Below are positions 1 through 8,300 of a DNA stretch of 11,836 nt, in pieces. The notes under the pieces are model-generated. The model saw only the letters and a list, made by a program, of their open reading frames with translations, searched no databases and had not been told where the DNA came from. The stretch is from contig JAJYIC010000037.1 of the NCBI GenBank assembly GCA_021790295.1, positions 1-11,836 on the forward strand, written 5' to 3'. A program made the translations under genes and the position numbers. The stretch comes from Pseudomonadota bacterium. Its GTDB lineage: Bacteria; Pseudomonadota; Alphaproteobacteria; ATCC43930; CGMCC-115725. How positions within the stretch are numbered: position 1 is the first letter of the stretch; the number at the start of each line of letters is the position of its first letter.

Positions 1-762
1 GCGCCGGGTTTCTGTAAAGAGCCGATCGGCCGGCAAAAACGCGACGGCTTTGTGCCGCGCCAGAAAGCGGAAAAGCCCCACCACCAGATCCCAACCGCGG
101 TCATCGAAGGCGAGATGGTGGGAAAGAAGCCCGAGCGGGCGTTCGGGGTCGCTCTTTCCGTTGCGGCGCAAAGCGAGTTCGGCGAGGAGCCTTTTTGCGA
201 CCTCGGGGGCAAGCAATGCGTTTTGCGGCCACTCGACGAGATCGAGGGCGCCGAACTCGCGCAGGTCTTCGAGAGAAGGCGTCAGCGGATCGCCGGCGGA
301 AACGCCGACATAACCGAGCCCTGAAAGAAGCGCCTTGAAAGGCACCGACAAAGAATGGAAAGGGGGAACAAAGACGCGCTGCCAGCGCCGTGGCCCGAAC
401 CTGCGGTCGAGCGTTTTCGCGCCTTTGAGAGCGGCCTCTTTCAAGACCGGCAGAGGGCGGCCTTCGCCGAATTCGTTGTCGTTGTGGGTGAACCCATGCT
501 GCCATAAGGCGCAAGGGGCGCCTTCGGCCAAGCGGGCAAGAGAGGCTTCGGCGCGGGCGGGAATGACCGCCAAAGCGACGACGGTTCTCAACTCTTGCGC
601 AAGCGCCAAAAGGCGCTCGATCTCAACCGTCGCGGCAACCGCATCGTCGTCGCGCCACCACAAATTGAGGGTGAGGCCGGCCGCGGCGAAGGCGTCGAGC
701 TCGCGTTCGAGCTTTTGCAGAAATTCCCGGTATTCCCCTTCTTGCGGATTGGTGCAGATCAC
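1..762 (-). CDS. Polysaccharide deacetylase-like protein, 3' end outside window
   Basis: 254 codons are open from a GTG start to the window edge. No ATG precedes the conserved region in frame: the frame runs back to the upstream gene's own TGA (844-846), and GTG at 760-762 is the only usual start I found, with GGAAGG eight bases ahead. Visible motifs fit the NodB/polysaccharide deacetylase fold: WWRDDDA at residues 35-41 (the Asp pair expected to bind metal and act as base), QHGFTHND at 88-95 (metal-ligand His89 and His93), FVPPFH at 131-136 (the usual FxPP strand) and LLSHHL at 212-217. No signal peptide is seen, so a cytoplasmic or unusual location is possible. Family members would hydrolyse N- or O-acetyl groups on sugars; the substrate here is unknown. 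It is third in the leftward operon after the glycosyltransferase and methyltransferase, suggesting it edits the same glycan. Members near 260 residues are common, so little is probably missing. Confidence 0.8.
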   Translation of the reverse strand, partial: MICTNPQEGEYREFLQKLERELDAFAAAGLTLNLWWRDDDAVAATVEIERLLALAQELRTVVALAVIPARAEASLARLAEGAPCALWQHGFTHNDNEFGEGRPLPVLKEAALKGAKTLDRRFGPRRWQRVFVPPFHSLSVPFKALLSGLGYVGVSAGDPLTPSLEDLREFGALDLVEWPQNALLAPEVAKRLLAELALRRNGKSDPERPLGLLSHHLAFDDRGWDLVVGLFRFLARHKAVAFLPADRLFTETRR

Positions 763-770
763 GCAGAGCG

Positions 771-776
771 CCTTCC
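771..776 (-). promoter_or_regulatory. Ribosome binding site for the GTG-started deacetylase
   Basis: GGAAGG lies eight bases upstream of GTG at 760-762 on the minus strand. It matters because the frame has no ATG start, so this site decides the start codon. Confidence 0.5.
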
Positions 777-843
777 GCTGAGCCCGCGAGGAGGAAAGCC
801 CGCCTTCGACAAAAGCCGCCGCAAAAGGGAATGCCCCCTCATC

Positions 844-1923
844 TCAATAGGGCCTTCTGACGATCAGACCGATCGAGGTGAGGACGGCGGAAAGATCGCG
901 GTCCTGCCACAAGAGTTTGAGATGGATAGGCCCGGCGGCGCCTGCGGGGATCGTCTCGAAATAAGGGGGAAGGTCGACATGGAAATCTTCGGTCTGCTCT
1001 CCGACCGAAAAGTTCAAAGGCGCCACCTCATAGCCTTTCTCGACAAGGCGAAGATAAAGCCCTTCGATATCAGACTTGCGGTAGATCGCGGCCTCGCTGG
1101 TTTCGATCGTCGCCGTATTGGAGGAAAGATTGAATTCGGTCGTGTGTACGCTGACGCCGCCCGGGCGCAGGCATTTCATCGATTCTTCGACAAACCTGAC
1201 GCCATGTTCGAGGGAACCGAGATGTTCCATGGCGCAGGATGACCACAAAAAATCGAAATCGCGGAGGTCGGCCGGAATATCGTTCATATCGACCGAGCGA
1301 AAGCTGGCGCGCGCGGCAAAGTCCTCGCCGGGGCAGATGCCTTCGGCATTGAGGGCTTGCAATGCCGTCGCGTGCTGGCCGGTGCGCACCCAGCTTCCTC
1401 TTTCGGCAAGCGCAAGGGGCGCGTCGCTCGCCATAATCCGGCAACCGCGCGCTGCCATTGCCGCGACCAGAGGCTCCCTGCCGACGGCAAAGCCCAATCC
1501 CCTCTTCCCCGGTTCGAGCATGGCATGACAATGCAATGCCTGGAGGATGTAATTCCATTCCCACTCCTTGCGGTGCAGGCGGGCGGGGCCATTGCGGGCG
1601 TTCAGCCAGAATTCGTAGACGGCGGTGCGGAACTGGCCGGCGGTGCAAAGCTGAGAGACCGGATGGAGAAGGGACGACTCTTCGCGCCGATAACGGATCC
1701 GCGCGCAGCCGTCTTCGACCATGAAAGCCGGAACCTCGTAACGGCCGCCCGGATAGCGATGCCAGCGGCAGATTGCGCGATGGCCGGGCAGGTTCATAAG
1801 TGCGCTGCGCAAGGACTGGAAATTCGGGCAGCGGTCGATGAAATGGCGAATGGCCGCCTCGTTTTCGGGGTCCCTGTTGAGATAGAAGCGAAACCCGTAA
1901 ATGACGTCGTCGCGGCTGATCAT
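844..1923 (-). CDS. Class I SAM-dependent methyltransferase with N-terminal DUF4214-like module
   Basis: A 359-residue protein, ATG at 1921-1923 with GAGGAG at 1927-1932 (short spacing, 3 bases). Residues 7-50 (VIYGFRFYLNRDPENE, then a helix ending in LMNLPGH) resemble the DUF4214 pattern of an aromatic/FYL.R.P turn followed by helices. The Rossmann methyltransferase domain lies at about 125-300: the glycine-containing SAM loop LGFAVGREP (143-151), acidic strand end ASD (165-167), DFDFLWSSCAMEHLG (222-236, the motif IV region) and LRPGGVSVHTTEF (252-264). The C-terminal part (300-359) is unassigned. The acceptor is unknown; the operon position between a glycosyltransferase and a deacetylase suggests O-methylation of a sugar or of a glycan precursor (inference). 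It follows the upstream glycosyltransferase after 29 bases. Confidence 0.85.
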   Translation of the reverse strand: MISRDDVIYGFRFYLNRDPENEAAIRHFIDRCPNFQSLRSALMNLPGHRAICRWHRYPGGRYEVPAFMVEDGCARIRYRREESSLLHPVSQLCTAGQFRTAVYEFWLNARNGPARLHRKEWEWNYILQALHCHAMLEPGKRGLGFAVGREPLVAAMAARGCRIMASDAPLALAERGSWVRTGQHATALQALNAEGICPGEDFAARASFRSVDMNDIPADLRDFDFLWSSCAMEHLGSLEHGVRFVEESMKCLRPGGVSVHTTEFNLSSNTATIETSEAAIYRKSDIEGLYLRLVEKGYEVAPLNFSVGEQTEDFHVDLPPYFETIPAGAAGPIHLKLLWQDRDLSAVLTSIGLIVRRPY

Positions 1924-1952
1924 ATTCTCCTCGGAAAAGCGCCGCGGCCCTG

Positions 1953-4286
1953 TTACCAGTCGATAAGGTCGAGAAACCCGTCGGCCATCTTTGCCGGCGA
2001 ATGCGCTTCGACATAGTCCAAGCGTTCCTCGTCCGTAGAGCGGGTTTCGCGTCTGCTGCGGTCGGCGGTTTCGGCGATTTTTTCAGCGATCAATAACGGA
2101 CTGAAAAGATCGGGGACGGTCGAGACATAGCTCGGGGCGTCTATCGCCGCCGCCATCGCCCTATTGGCGACGGTCGCGAGTCCGCCGGCAATGCAGTCGG
2201 CAAGCCCGCCCGACGTCTGCCCGAACGGCACCTTGCGCAATTGCAATCCGACGTCGGCGGCAAGGATATGATCCTCGTAGCGCGCCCGGTCGAGTTGGCC
2301 GGCAAAGGAGACCCGGCCGCCGACCCCGTAGCTTTCGGCGAGCGCTTCGAGTTCCTTTTGCAATGCGGGTTGGCAGGGACCGATAAAGACGAGACGGGGG
2401 CGCAATCCCCAATCCGCAAGGTCGCGCAGTGCGACCACCGATTCGACCGGGCCTTTGACCTTGGTGAGAACGCCGGCGGTGACGATGGTGATCTCGTCGT
2501 CGGAGAAACCGAGTTCCAGGCGCGCCTCTACCCTCCGCCGCGCCGTCAAGCGCTGAGGCTCGAAAGAGGCCGTCACCGGGTGCGGGACCCAGCGCACCGC
2601 GGCGCCGCTGCGCCGTTCCATCTCGGCCTGGGTCGGACGGCTGTAGACGATCGGGCGCCAGCCGTCGGCGAGGAATTCCTCCTGCCCGAGGATCGGGAGA
2701 GTGAGCGGGCGCGCGAGCCAGGAGCGGTATTCCGCTGCGCTCACCTCGCGCCCCAGAATCCGCCCGGCATATTGGGCCGCCCCTTCCGGCCCCCGCCTCT
2801 CGTATTGCATATCGACCATCACCGAGTCGCCGAGAAGGCAATAGTCGCCGCAGCGCTCGCTTTGCGACAGGCGGTAGATTTCGCCATGGTGGAAATTGGA
2901 GTTGCCGAGAACGTAGACGACCGCGTCGTAACCGCGAAGATTGCGCGCGGTTTCGAGTGAGCGGATCCAACGCAGATAGGGATGTTCCGGGGCGGCGCTT
3001 TGGCGCTCCGTGAAAAGATCGACAACCGCCTTTTCCGACAAGGCCTTCAAAAGGTGGGTGCAGCCGAGCGCGATGCCGGAATACTGCGGCGCGTAAGGGG
3101 AAAGGAAGGCGAAGAGCGGCCGCGCCGCGCCGGCAATCGCCGGTACGGGGAGCGCCGTCGCGGCAATCGGCGCCGAGGCGAATTCCGCGATAAGACGCGA
3201 CCAGAAACGCTCTCCTACCGCCTCTTCGGTGAGGCCTTCGATCGCCCGGCGCTCTGCCGCGATAAGGCGCGCGCGCAAGGCGGGATCGGCCGCGATCGCC
3301 CCCATCCGATCGGCAAGTTCCTCCGCGTTGTCGGCGGGAAAAAGCGCTTCCCGGCAGGCGACCAGCTCGCGGTGGGCGGCGATGTCGGAAGCGAGAACGA
3401 GCCCTCCGGCCGCAATCGTCTCGACCAGCGGGAGCGAGAAGCCTTCGATCCGCGAAGGGACGAGAACGGCGATCGCGCGCCGCAGCAAAACCGCGAGCGC
3501 CTCGTCCGAGATCTCCGGCACAAACACCGCTTCCTGCGGATAAAGGGCGCTGAGGCGCTCGCGCTTTTCGCTCCCGTAACGGCCGGCGATAGCGAGGCGA
3601 TAACGGCCGCGGAGGCGCTCATTGAGGATGCGCACTGCAGCAAGCGCTGTTTCGATGTTCTTGCGCGGCGCCTCCCCTGCGATGCTCGCGAACAGAGGCT
3701 TTTGCGCGCGCAAAACCGGAGCCAGCACTCCCGCCTCGAAGGGATCGAGCGGCCGTTCTTCGGCGCCGACAAAACCCGGGCGCGGGGCGATGCCGCATCG
3801 TTCGATGCGCGCGAGAGGCAGGTTCAAGACGGCGGCGAGGCGTTCGCGCGTATAAAAAGAATTGGTGAAGAAAAGGTCGTAACGTTTCAGCTCTTGGAGA
3901 GAGCGGCGATAATCCACATAGCCTCGCGCGCCGGCAAATCCTTCCGAACTGTCGTAAGGGATCAAGTCATGGACATAAGCGGTGCGCAAAGTCGCGGGAC
4001 CGGAAAGAAGAGGAGCGGTAAAAAGGCTCGGATGCGTCAACGGCGAAGGATTGAAGAAAATGGCGCGTTTTCTCGCGCTGCGCACCGCGAAGCGCGTCTC
4101 ATCGAAAACCTCGGCGGCTTCGGCGGAAACGAGCGGCAGCGCGGAATCGCAAAGGGCGATGAACTTCAATCCCGCGCGCAACGGCGCCGGACAACGGCGC
4201 AGGAGCGCCAAGGTGCTGCGGCCGATGCCGCGCTGCGCATAATCGGGGTCTTGATAGCAACGTGCGTCGATAAAGACGTTGATCAT
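1953..4286 (-). CDS. Tandem-domain GT4-type glycosyltransferase (two GT-B units)
   Basis: 777 residues from ATG at 4284-4286. A TTG at 4308-4310 would add eight residues, but MINVFIDARCYQDP matches the usual family N-terminus, so the ATG is preferred. Unit 1 (about 1-370): N-terminal FIDARC and QRGIGRSTLAL, nucleotide-sugar loop GEAPRKNIETAL (204-215), and the E-x7-E motif EGFSLPLVE (281-289). Unit 2 (about 390-777): FLSPYAPQYSGIALG (394-408), TAGVLTKVKGP (603-613) and LRKVPFGQTSGGLADCIAGG (683-702). Proteins of this kind often have GETSG here; this one has Gln690 instead of Glu. Predicted role: transfer of one or two sugars from nucleotide donors to a growing surface glycan on the cytoplasmic side; donors are unknown. 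No membrane segment is evident. It is the first gene of the leftward operon, divergent from the methyltransferase at 4506. Confidence 0.9.
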   Translation of the reverse strand: MINVFIDARCYQDPDYAQRGIGRSTLALLRRCPAPLRAGLKFIALCDSALPLVSAEAAEVFDETRFAVRSARKRAIFFNPSPLTHPSLFTAPLLSGPATLRTAYVHDLIPYDSSEGFAGARGYVDYRRSLQELKRYDLFFTNSFYTRERLAAVLNLPLARIERCGIAPRPGFVGAEERPLDPFEAGVLAPVLRAQKPLFASIAGEAPRKNIETALAAVRILNERLRGRYRLAIAGRYGSEKRERLSALYPQEAVFVPEISDEALAVLLRRAIAVLVPSRIEGFSLPLVETIAAGGLVLASDIAAHRELVACREALFPADNAEELADRMGAIAADPALRARLIAAERRAIEGLTEEAVGERFWSRLIAEFASAPIAATALPVPAIAGAARPLFAFLSPYAPQYSGIALGCTHLLKALSEKAVVDLFTERQSAAPEHPYLRWIRSLETARNLRGYDAVVYVLGNSNFHHGEIYRLSQSERCGDYCLLGDSVMVDMQYERRGPEGAAQYAGRILGREVSAAEYRSWLARPLTLPILGQEEFLADGWRPIVYSRPTQAEMERRSGAAVRWVPHPVTASFEPQRLTARRRVEARLELGFSDDEITIVTAGVLTKVKGPVESVVALRDLADWGLRPRLVFIGPCQPALQKELEALAESYGVGGRVSFAGQLDRARYEDHILAADVGLQLRKVPFGQTSGGLADCIAGGLATVANRAMAAAIDAPSYVSTVPDLFSPLLIAEKIAETADRSRRETRSTDEERLDYVEAHSPAKMADGFLDLIDW

Positions 4287-4294
4287 GGAAAAGC

Positions 4295-4306
4295 GGGGCC
4301 GGCCCC
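4295..4306. repeat. 12-base perfect GC palindrome in the leader
   Basis: GGGGCCGGCCCC reads the same on both strands. It lies 8 bases upstream of the ATG at 4286, and the only SD-like stretch of the leader (GAGGGG) overlaps its left arm on the minus strand. It could fold as a four-pair stem that affects translation, or be a chance product of high GC. Confidence 0.4.
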
Positions 4307-4322
4307 TCAATGCTTTAGGCTC

Positions 4323-4351
4323 AGACTAGCCGAGAGGCCAGTTTTGCGCAA
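4323..4351 (-). promoter_or_regulatory. Sigma-70-type promoter for the leftward operon
   Basis: On the minus strand TTGCGC (4346-4351) and TAGTCT (4323-4328) are separated by exactly 17 bases. Transcription would begin near 4316, giving a leader of about 30 bases that contains the GC palindrome. Assigned from hexamer fit and spacing only. Confidence 0.4.
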
Positions 4352-4439
4352 TATCGGCGCCGCGCGCGGCCGCTTTGGGCGACCCCTTTAAAAAAAGACT
4401 GGGAAACCGCGCCTTTCGCTTGCGATGAGAGGGGTGGAC

Positions 4440-4467
4440 TTGCGGAAACCGGGCCACTCGTTTAATC
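4440..4467 (+). promoter_or_regulatory. Possible promoter for the plus-strand methyltransferase
   Basis: TTGCGG (4440-4445) is followed after 16 bases by TTAATC (4462-4467) in a locally AT-rich patch (4461-4478). It would serve a start at 4506 but not the longer reading from 4425, and so mildly favours the shorter protein. Weak match. Confidence 0.25.
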
Positions 4468-4505
4468 GTTTAATAAGATCCGGTTCTTTTCGAAAGCCGA
4501 AGCGA

Positions 4506-5315
4506 ATGGGTTCGCTCGCAAAACAGAGCGCTACGGCCTCTGCGGTCAGTCTCGACGAGATACGCTCGTATTGGGACCGCCAGCCCTGCAACATCAAACA
4601 TTCGCCGCGGAGGGTTGGCACAAAGGAATATTTCGACGAGGTCGAGGCGCGCCGGTATCTCGTCGAACCGCATATTCCGCGCTTTGCGCAATTCGAACGT
4701 TGGGCGGGAAAAAGGGTTCTCGAGATCGGCTGCGGCATCGCCACCGACGGCGTCAATTTCGCTCGCGCCGGAGCCCTTTATACGGCGGTCGATCTGTCAC
4801 CGGCGAGCCTTCAGATCGCCAAAAGGCGTTTTGCCGTCTACGGTCTTAAAGGGCGCTTTCTCGAGGGCAACGCCGAACGCCTCGGCGAAATCGTCGGCGC
4901 AGGCGGGTTCGATCTCATCTATTCGTTCGGCGTCATCCACTGCACTCCGGACCAGCGCGCGGTGGTCGCCGAGGCGCGCAAGCTGATCGCCGCCGAAGGC
5001 GAGCTTCGGATCATGGTTTATGCCCGCAACTCGTGGAAGGCGATCATGATCGAGGCCGGGCTCGACCAGCCGGAGGCGCAAGGCGGTTGCCCTCTCGCAA
5101 CCCTCTATACGCCCGAAATGGTGGGCGAACTTTTCGCCGGGCTTTTCGCCCTCGCCGCGATCGAGCAGACGCACATCTTTCCTTATGCGATCGAACCCTA
5201 CCGGCGCCACGAATATGTCTTGGAGCCGTGGTTTGCGGCGATGCCGCAGGAGATGCTCAAGGCTCTTTCGCGCCGTCTCGGCTGGCATTACCTGATCGTC
5301 GGGCGGCCGATCTGA
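4506..5315 (+). CDS. Class I SAM-dependent methyltransferase
   Basis: 269 residues from ATG at 4506. An in-frame ATG at 4425 would add 27 residues rich in Arg/Lys/Ser that look non-conserved; neither start has a clear ribosome binding site, so the 5' end is uncertain. The conserved body begins with SLDEIRSYWDRQPCNIKHS (15-33) and VGTKEYFDEVEARRY (37-51), a typical opening of a methyltransferase group found in glycan and secondary-metabolite clusters. SAM motif I is VLEIGCGIATDG (71-82), acidic motif II AVDLSP (94-99), then FDLIYSFGVIHCTPD as the motif IV/post region. The C-terminal third (after about residue 180) is unassigned and ends GRPI. The substrate is unknown; a glycan or glycolipid acceptor is inferred from context. 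It is the only plus-strand gene inside the cluster and overlaps the convergent glycosyltransferase gene by 28 bases. Confidence 0.85.
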   Translation: MGSLAKQSATASAVSLDEIRSYWDRQPCNIKHSPRRVGTKEYFDEVEARRYLVEPHIPRFAQFERWAGKRVLEIGCGIATDGVNFARAGALYTAVDLSPASLQIAKRRFAVYGLKGRFLEGNAERLGEIVGAGGFDLIYSFGVIHCTPDQRAVVAEARKLIAAEGELRIMVYARNSWKAIMIEAGLDQPEAQGGCPLATLYTPEMVGELFAGLFALAAIEQTHIFPYAIEPYRRHEYVLEPWFAAMPQEMLKALSRRLGWHYLIVGRPI

Positions 5316-8300
5316 CGGCGCCGCGGGCGGGGAGCCTTGGGCGCGGCTTTTTCTTCCGGTTGCGGACGCGCCACTTGCGCGGCGGTGCCGAAGAGGCTGT
5401 CGGCGAGGGCGATCGAAAACAAATCGGCCGCGCTTTGCCACAATGCGGGGCTTTCGAGGAGTTCCGCCGGGGATTGGTAAGGGCCTTCGGGGGGCTCCTC
5501 TGCCGCGCCGTCCGCTTGCCCCGATGGGCCGAGGAGCGCCCGCAATAGGACCGCGCCCGCCTCTCTTTCCGCGCCCGCGGGTGATCGATGAAGGTGGAGG
5601 ATCGCAACCCAGCTTTCGACCTTGCGGGCGAGTTCCCCGGCATGGTTGGGCGCGAGGAGCCCCCCTTCGACGCATTGGTCGAGAATGACGTCGTGCAATT
5701 CGCGGCCGTTGGCAAAAAGAACGCCCGCTGCGCCGCCGGGTCGCGGGGAGAGAGCGAGGCGCTCGGCTGAGACGCGGGCGATCGCCTCGTCGGGCAAATG
5801 AAAGACCCCGGCAAGATCGCGGCAAAGGGCGAAAACCCGCGCGACCTCGGCAAAAGGAAAGCGCGAAGCCTCGACAACCTTGATGAGAAGGCCCGGCTCT
5901 TCGTTCGCCTCGTCGCCAAGGCGGGAAAGGGCAAATGCGCCGATCTCCGGCCAACCGAGAGCGGCCCCCGGGATTTCTCCCTTGTACCCGAGGCGGTCGA
6001 GACCGGCGGCCAAAAGCTCGCCATCGCCCGAACCCTGCCCCAATTCGAGCCGCGCGAGGGTGCAGGTCCAAGAACGCAATTTTGCCAGCGCCGGCGGATC
6101 GAGGGTGGCCGAAAGGAGGCTAGGCTGCGCCAACGCATCCTCGATAGCGCCGATCCTTTCTGTCCCTCCGAGCGCGCCGCCCTGCGGCGGCGAAGGTTGA
6201 GGCCAGCGACCGCCGACCACCCAGGCCAGGGTGCGGCCGAACGCTTCCGCGTCGAGATGACAGACCCCTTGCAGGCGCCGCAAGAGACGGGCGGCGAAAT
6301 CCCTTCGCCGTTTGCCTGCTTCGACCGCGGCGGCGAGAAGGGAGCGCAAATCGCTCTCGTAGGGCCGGCGGCGGAACTCCTCGGCGTAGATAAAGGCGGC
6401 GAGCCTTGCCCACCGGTCTCCCTTTTCGGCGAGTCGGGTCAGGTGCTCTTTCAAACCGCCGGCATCGGGCGGGCGTTTCAGAAACAGGCGGTACGAGCGA
6501 TCGATCATTTCCTCCGCGTCGAGTTGCGGCAAGGCGATCGTCTCGGCGAGAAGGGAGCGCCACTCCAGATATCGCGCCTCGAGCGCGCTATCCTCGCGCA
6601 AAGGCCGCCAATCCGCCCTTTTCGAGACTTCGGCGAAGGTGACGCCGATCGGTTGCCGGCCCGCCTCTTCCTTCCAGCGCGCGATCGTCTCGCCGGGAAG
6701 CGCGTCTTCGAAAAGCGATTGACGGGCAATCTCGACGAAGCCTTCGCCATCGAGTTCGACCGCTCTTGCCACCCGCCACAAGCGGCTGCGCAAGGCCTCG
6801 GCTTTGGCGAGAGAGAGGGGGATCTTGGCCCAATCGGCATAATGCCCGCTCGCATCGAGGGCTGCGCCTATCATGTCGGCGATTTCCTCGCCGCCGATCG
6901 CGAGAGCGGCCTCGCACTCTTTGCGGCAGGCGGTGAGAAGGCCGAGAAGGAGGGAGCGCGCCGAGGCTTCGGTGCGCTCGGCCAGTTCGCACCAGTCATT
7001 GAATTGCGCGGCGCTCGGCGAGCGTTTGAGGCAGGTGCGATAAAAATCGTGGATCGCGTCCTCGACCCCCAATTTGGCGAGATCGGAAAAGGCGTGGACC
7101 AGATCGAGCCGGCCTCTGAAAGCCGCGATTTCCTCTGCGCTCGCCGCTTGCCCTTCGCCGGGCTTTGCGAGAGCCCCGCTCTCTTCCACCCAAAGAGCGA
7201 TGCCGGCGGCAAACTCGGCCCAGCTCGGCAAGATAAGCGCGTCGATCTCACGCCTTTTGGCGAGAGCGAAATCGTCGGCAAGAAATTCCGCGATTGCCCC
7301 GGCGAGCCCTTCTTCCTCGCCCTCGCAACAAAGATAGCCTCCTTTCGGCATGCCTTCGAAGCTCGGCAGCCGGGCGGAGATGATCGCCGGAACGCCCAAA
7401 GCGAGGCTTTCGAGAGGCGGCATGCCGTAGCCTTCCGCGGAGCTCGCAAAAATCGTCGCCCGCGCGGCGCCGACGAGCGCCGCCAGTTCGCGGTCGCCCG
7501 CCGCCTCGATCCATTGGAGGCGTGGTTCGGCCTCGATCGCGGCGCGGAATTCGCGCTCCTCTTCGGCCGCAAGTCGGACCATCGCGCCGACAAAATACGC
7601 CCGCAAATCGGCCCCGTTTGCGAAGAGGCGGGCGAGCGCGCGCAAAACCGTGAGAGGGCGCTTGCGCCCTTCGATCGTCCCGAAAACGACAAATGAGGGC
7701 GGCCCTTCGGGCAGCGCCGGGCTTGCCCGACGCGGCCCCAGGCCATCCGCTCCGGGGCGGAAGATCGGGCCGTCCGCTTCTGCCCTCGCGATGCGGGCGG
7801 AGAATGCGGCTTTTGTCGCGCCCGAATTGAAGGAGAGGTGACGCAATTTCCGCAAAAGATGGAGATACCGCATCCTGCCAGGATCGGCGCCAAAGTCGAA
7901 GCCGGGATCGACCTCGGGATTGAGGAAGGGGAGGAAATCGTGATTGAGGAAAAAGATCCGATCGGGCGCGCGTTCGACCAGCCTTTCGTAAAACGCGATC
8001 CGCTTCGGGTCGAAGAACAGTTCGGTGTTGACGACGGCGCCCAAAAGCTCGGCGAACGCGTCCTCTGAGACGAGCGCCAAAGGATTGTCGCGATAATGCT
8101 GCAGCGCAAAGCGCGCAGAGGCCATGGTTTCCGCTTGGCTCTGCGCGCGCTCGGGATAGCCGAAGGCGCGGCGGTAAAGGCGCAAAAACCGGCGATCGTC
8201 GGCGAAAAACTCGGCGATCGCCTCGCCGAGAGAGGGATCGAGAATGGCGACCATGCCGTTGCCCGGGAGACAGATCGGCAAGGCGCGCCGGTCGGGCCAG

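Noticed and set aside
101..514. 137-codon minus-strand frame starting at ATG
   Set aside because: Out of frame with the deacetylase-like gene, whose conserved motifs lie in another frame across the same bases.
2982..4391. 469-codon open frame on the plus strand
   Set aside because: Shadow of the tandem glycosyltransferase; Arg/Gly-rich composition typical of a GC-rich antisense frame.
5798..7696. 632-codon open frame on the plus strand
   Set aside because: Antisense to the giant glycosyltransferase, whose motifs are clear; high GC at third positions keeps the opposite frame open. It has no recognisable domain.
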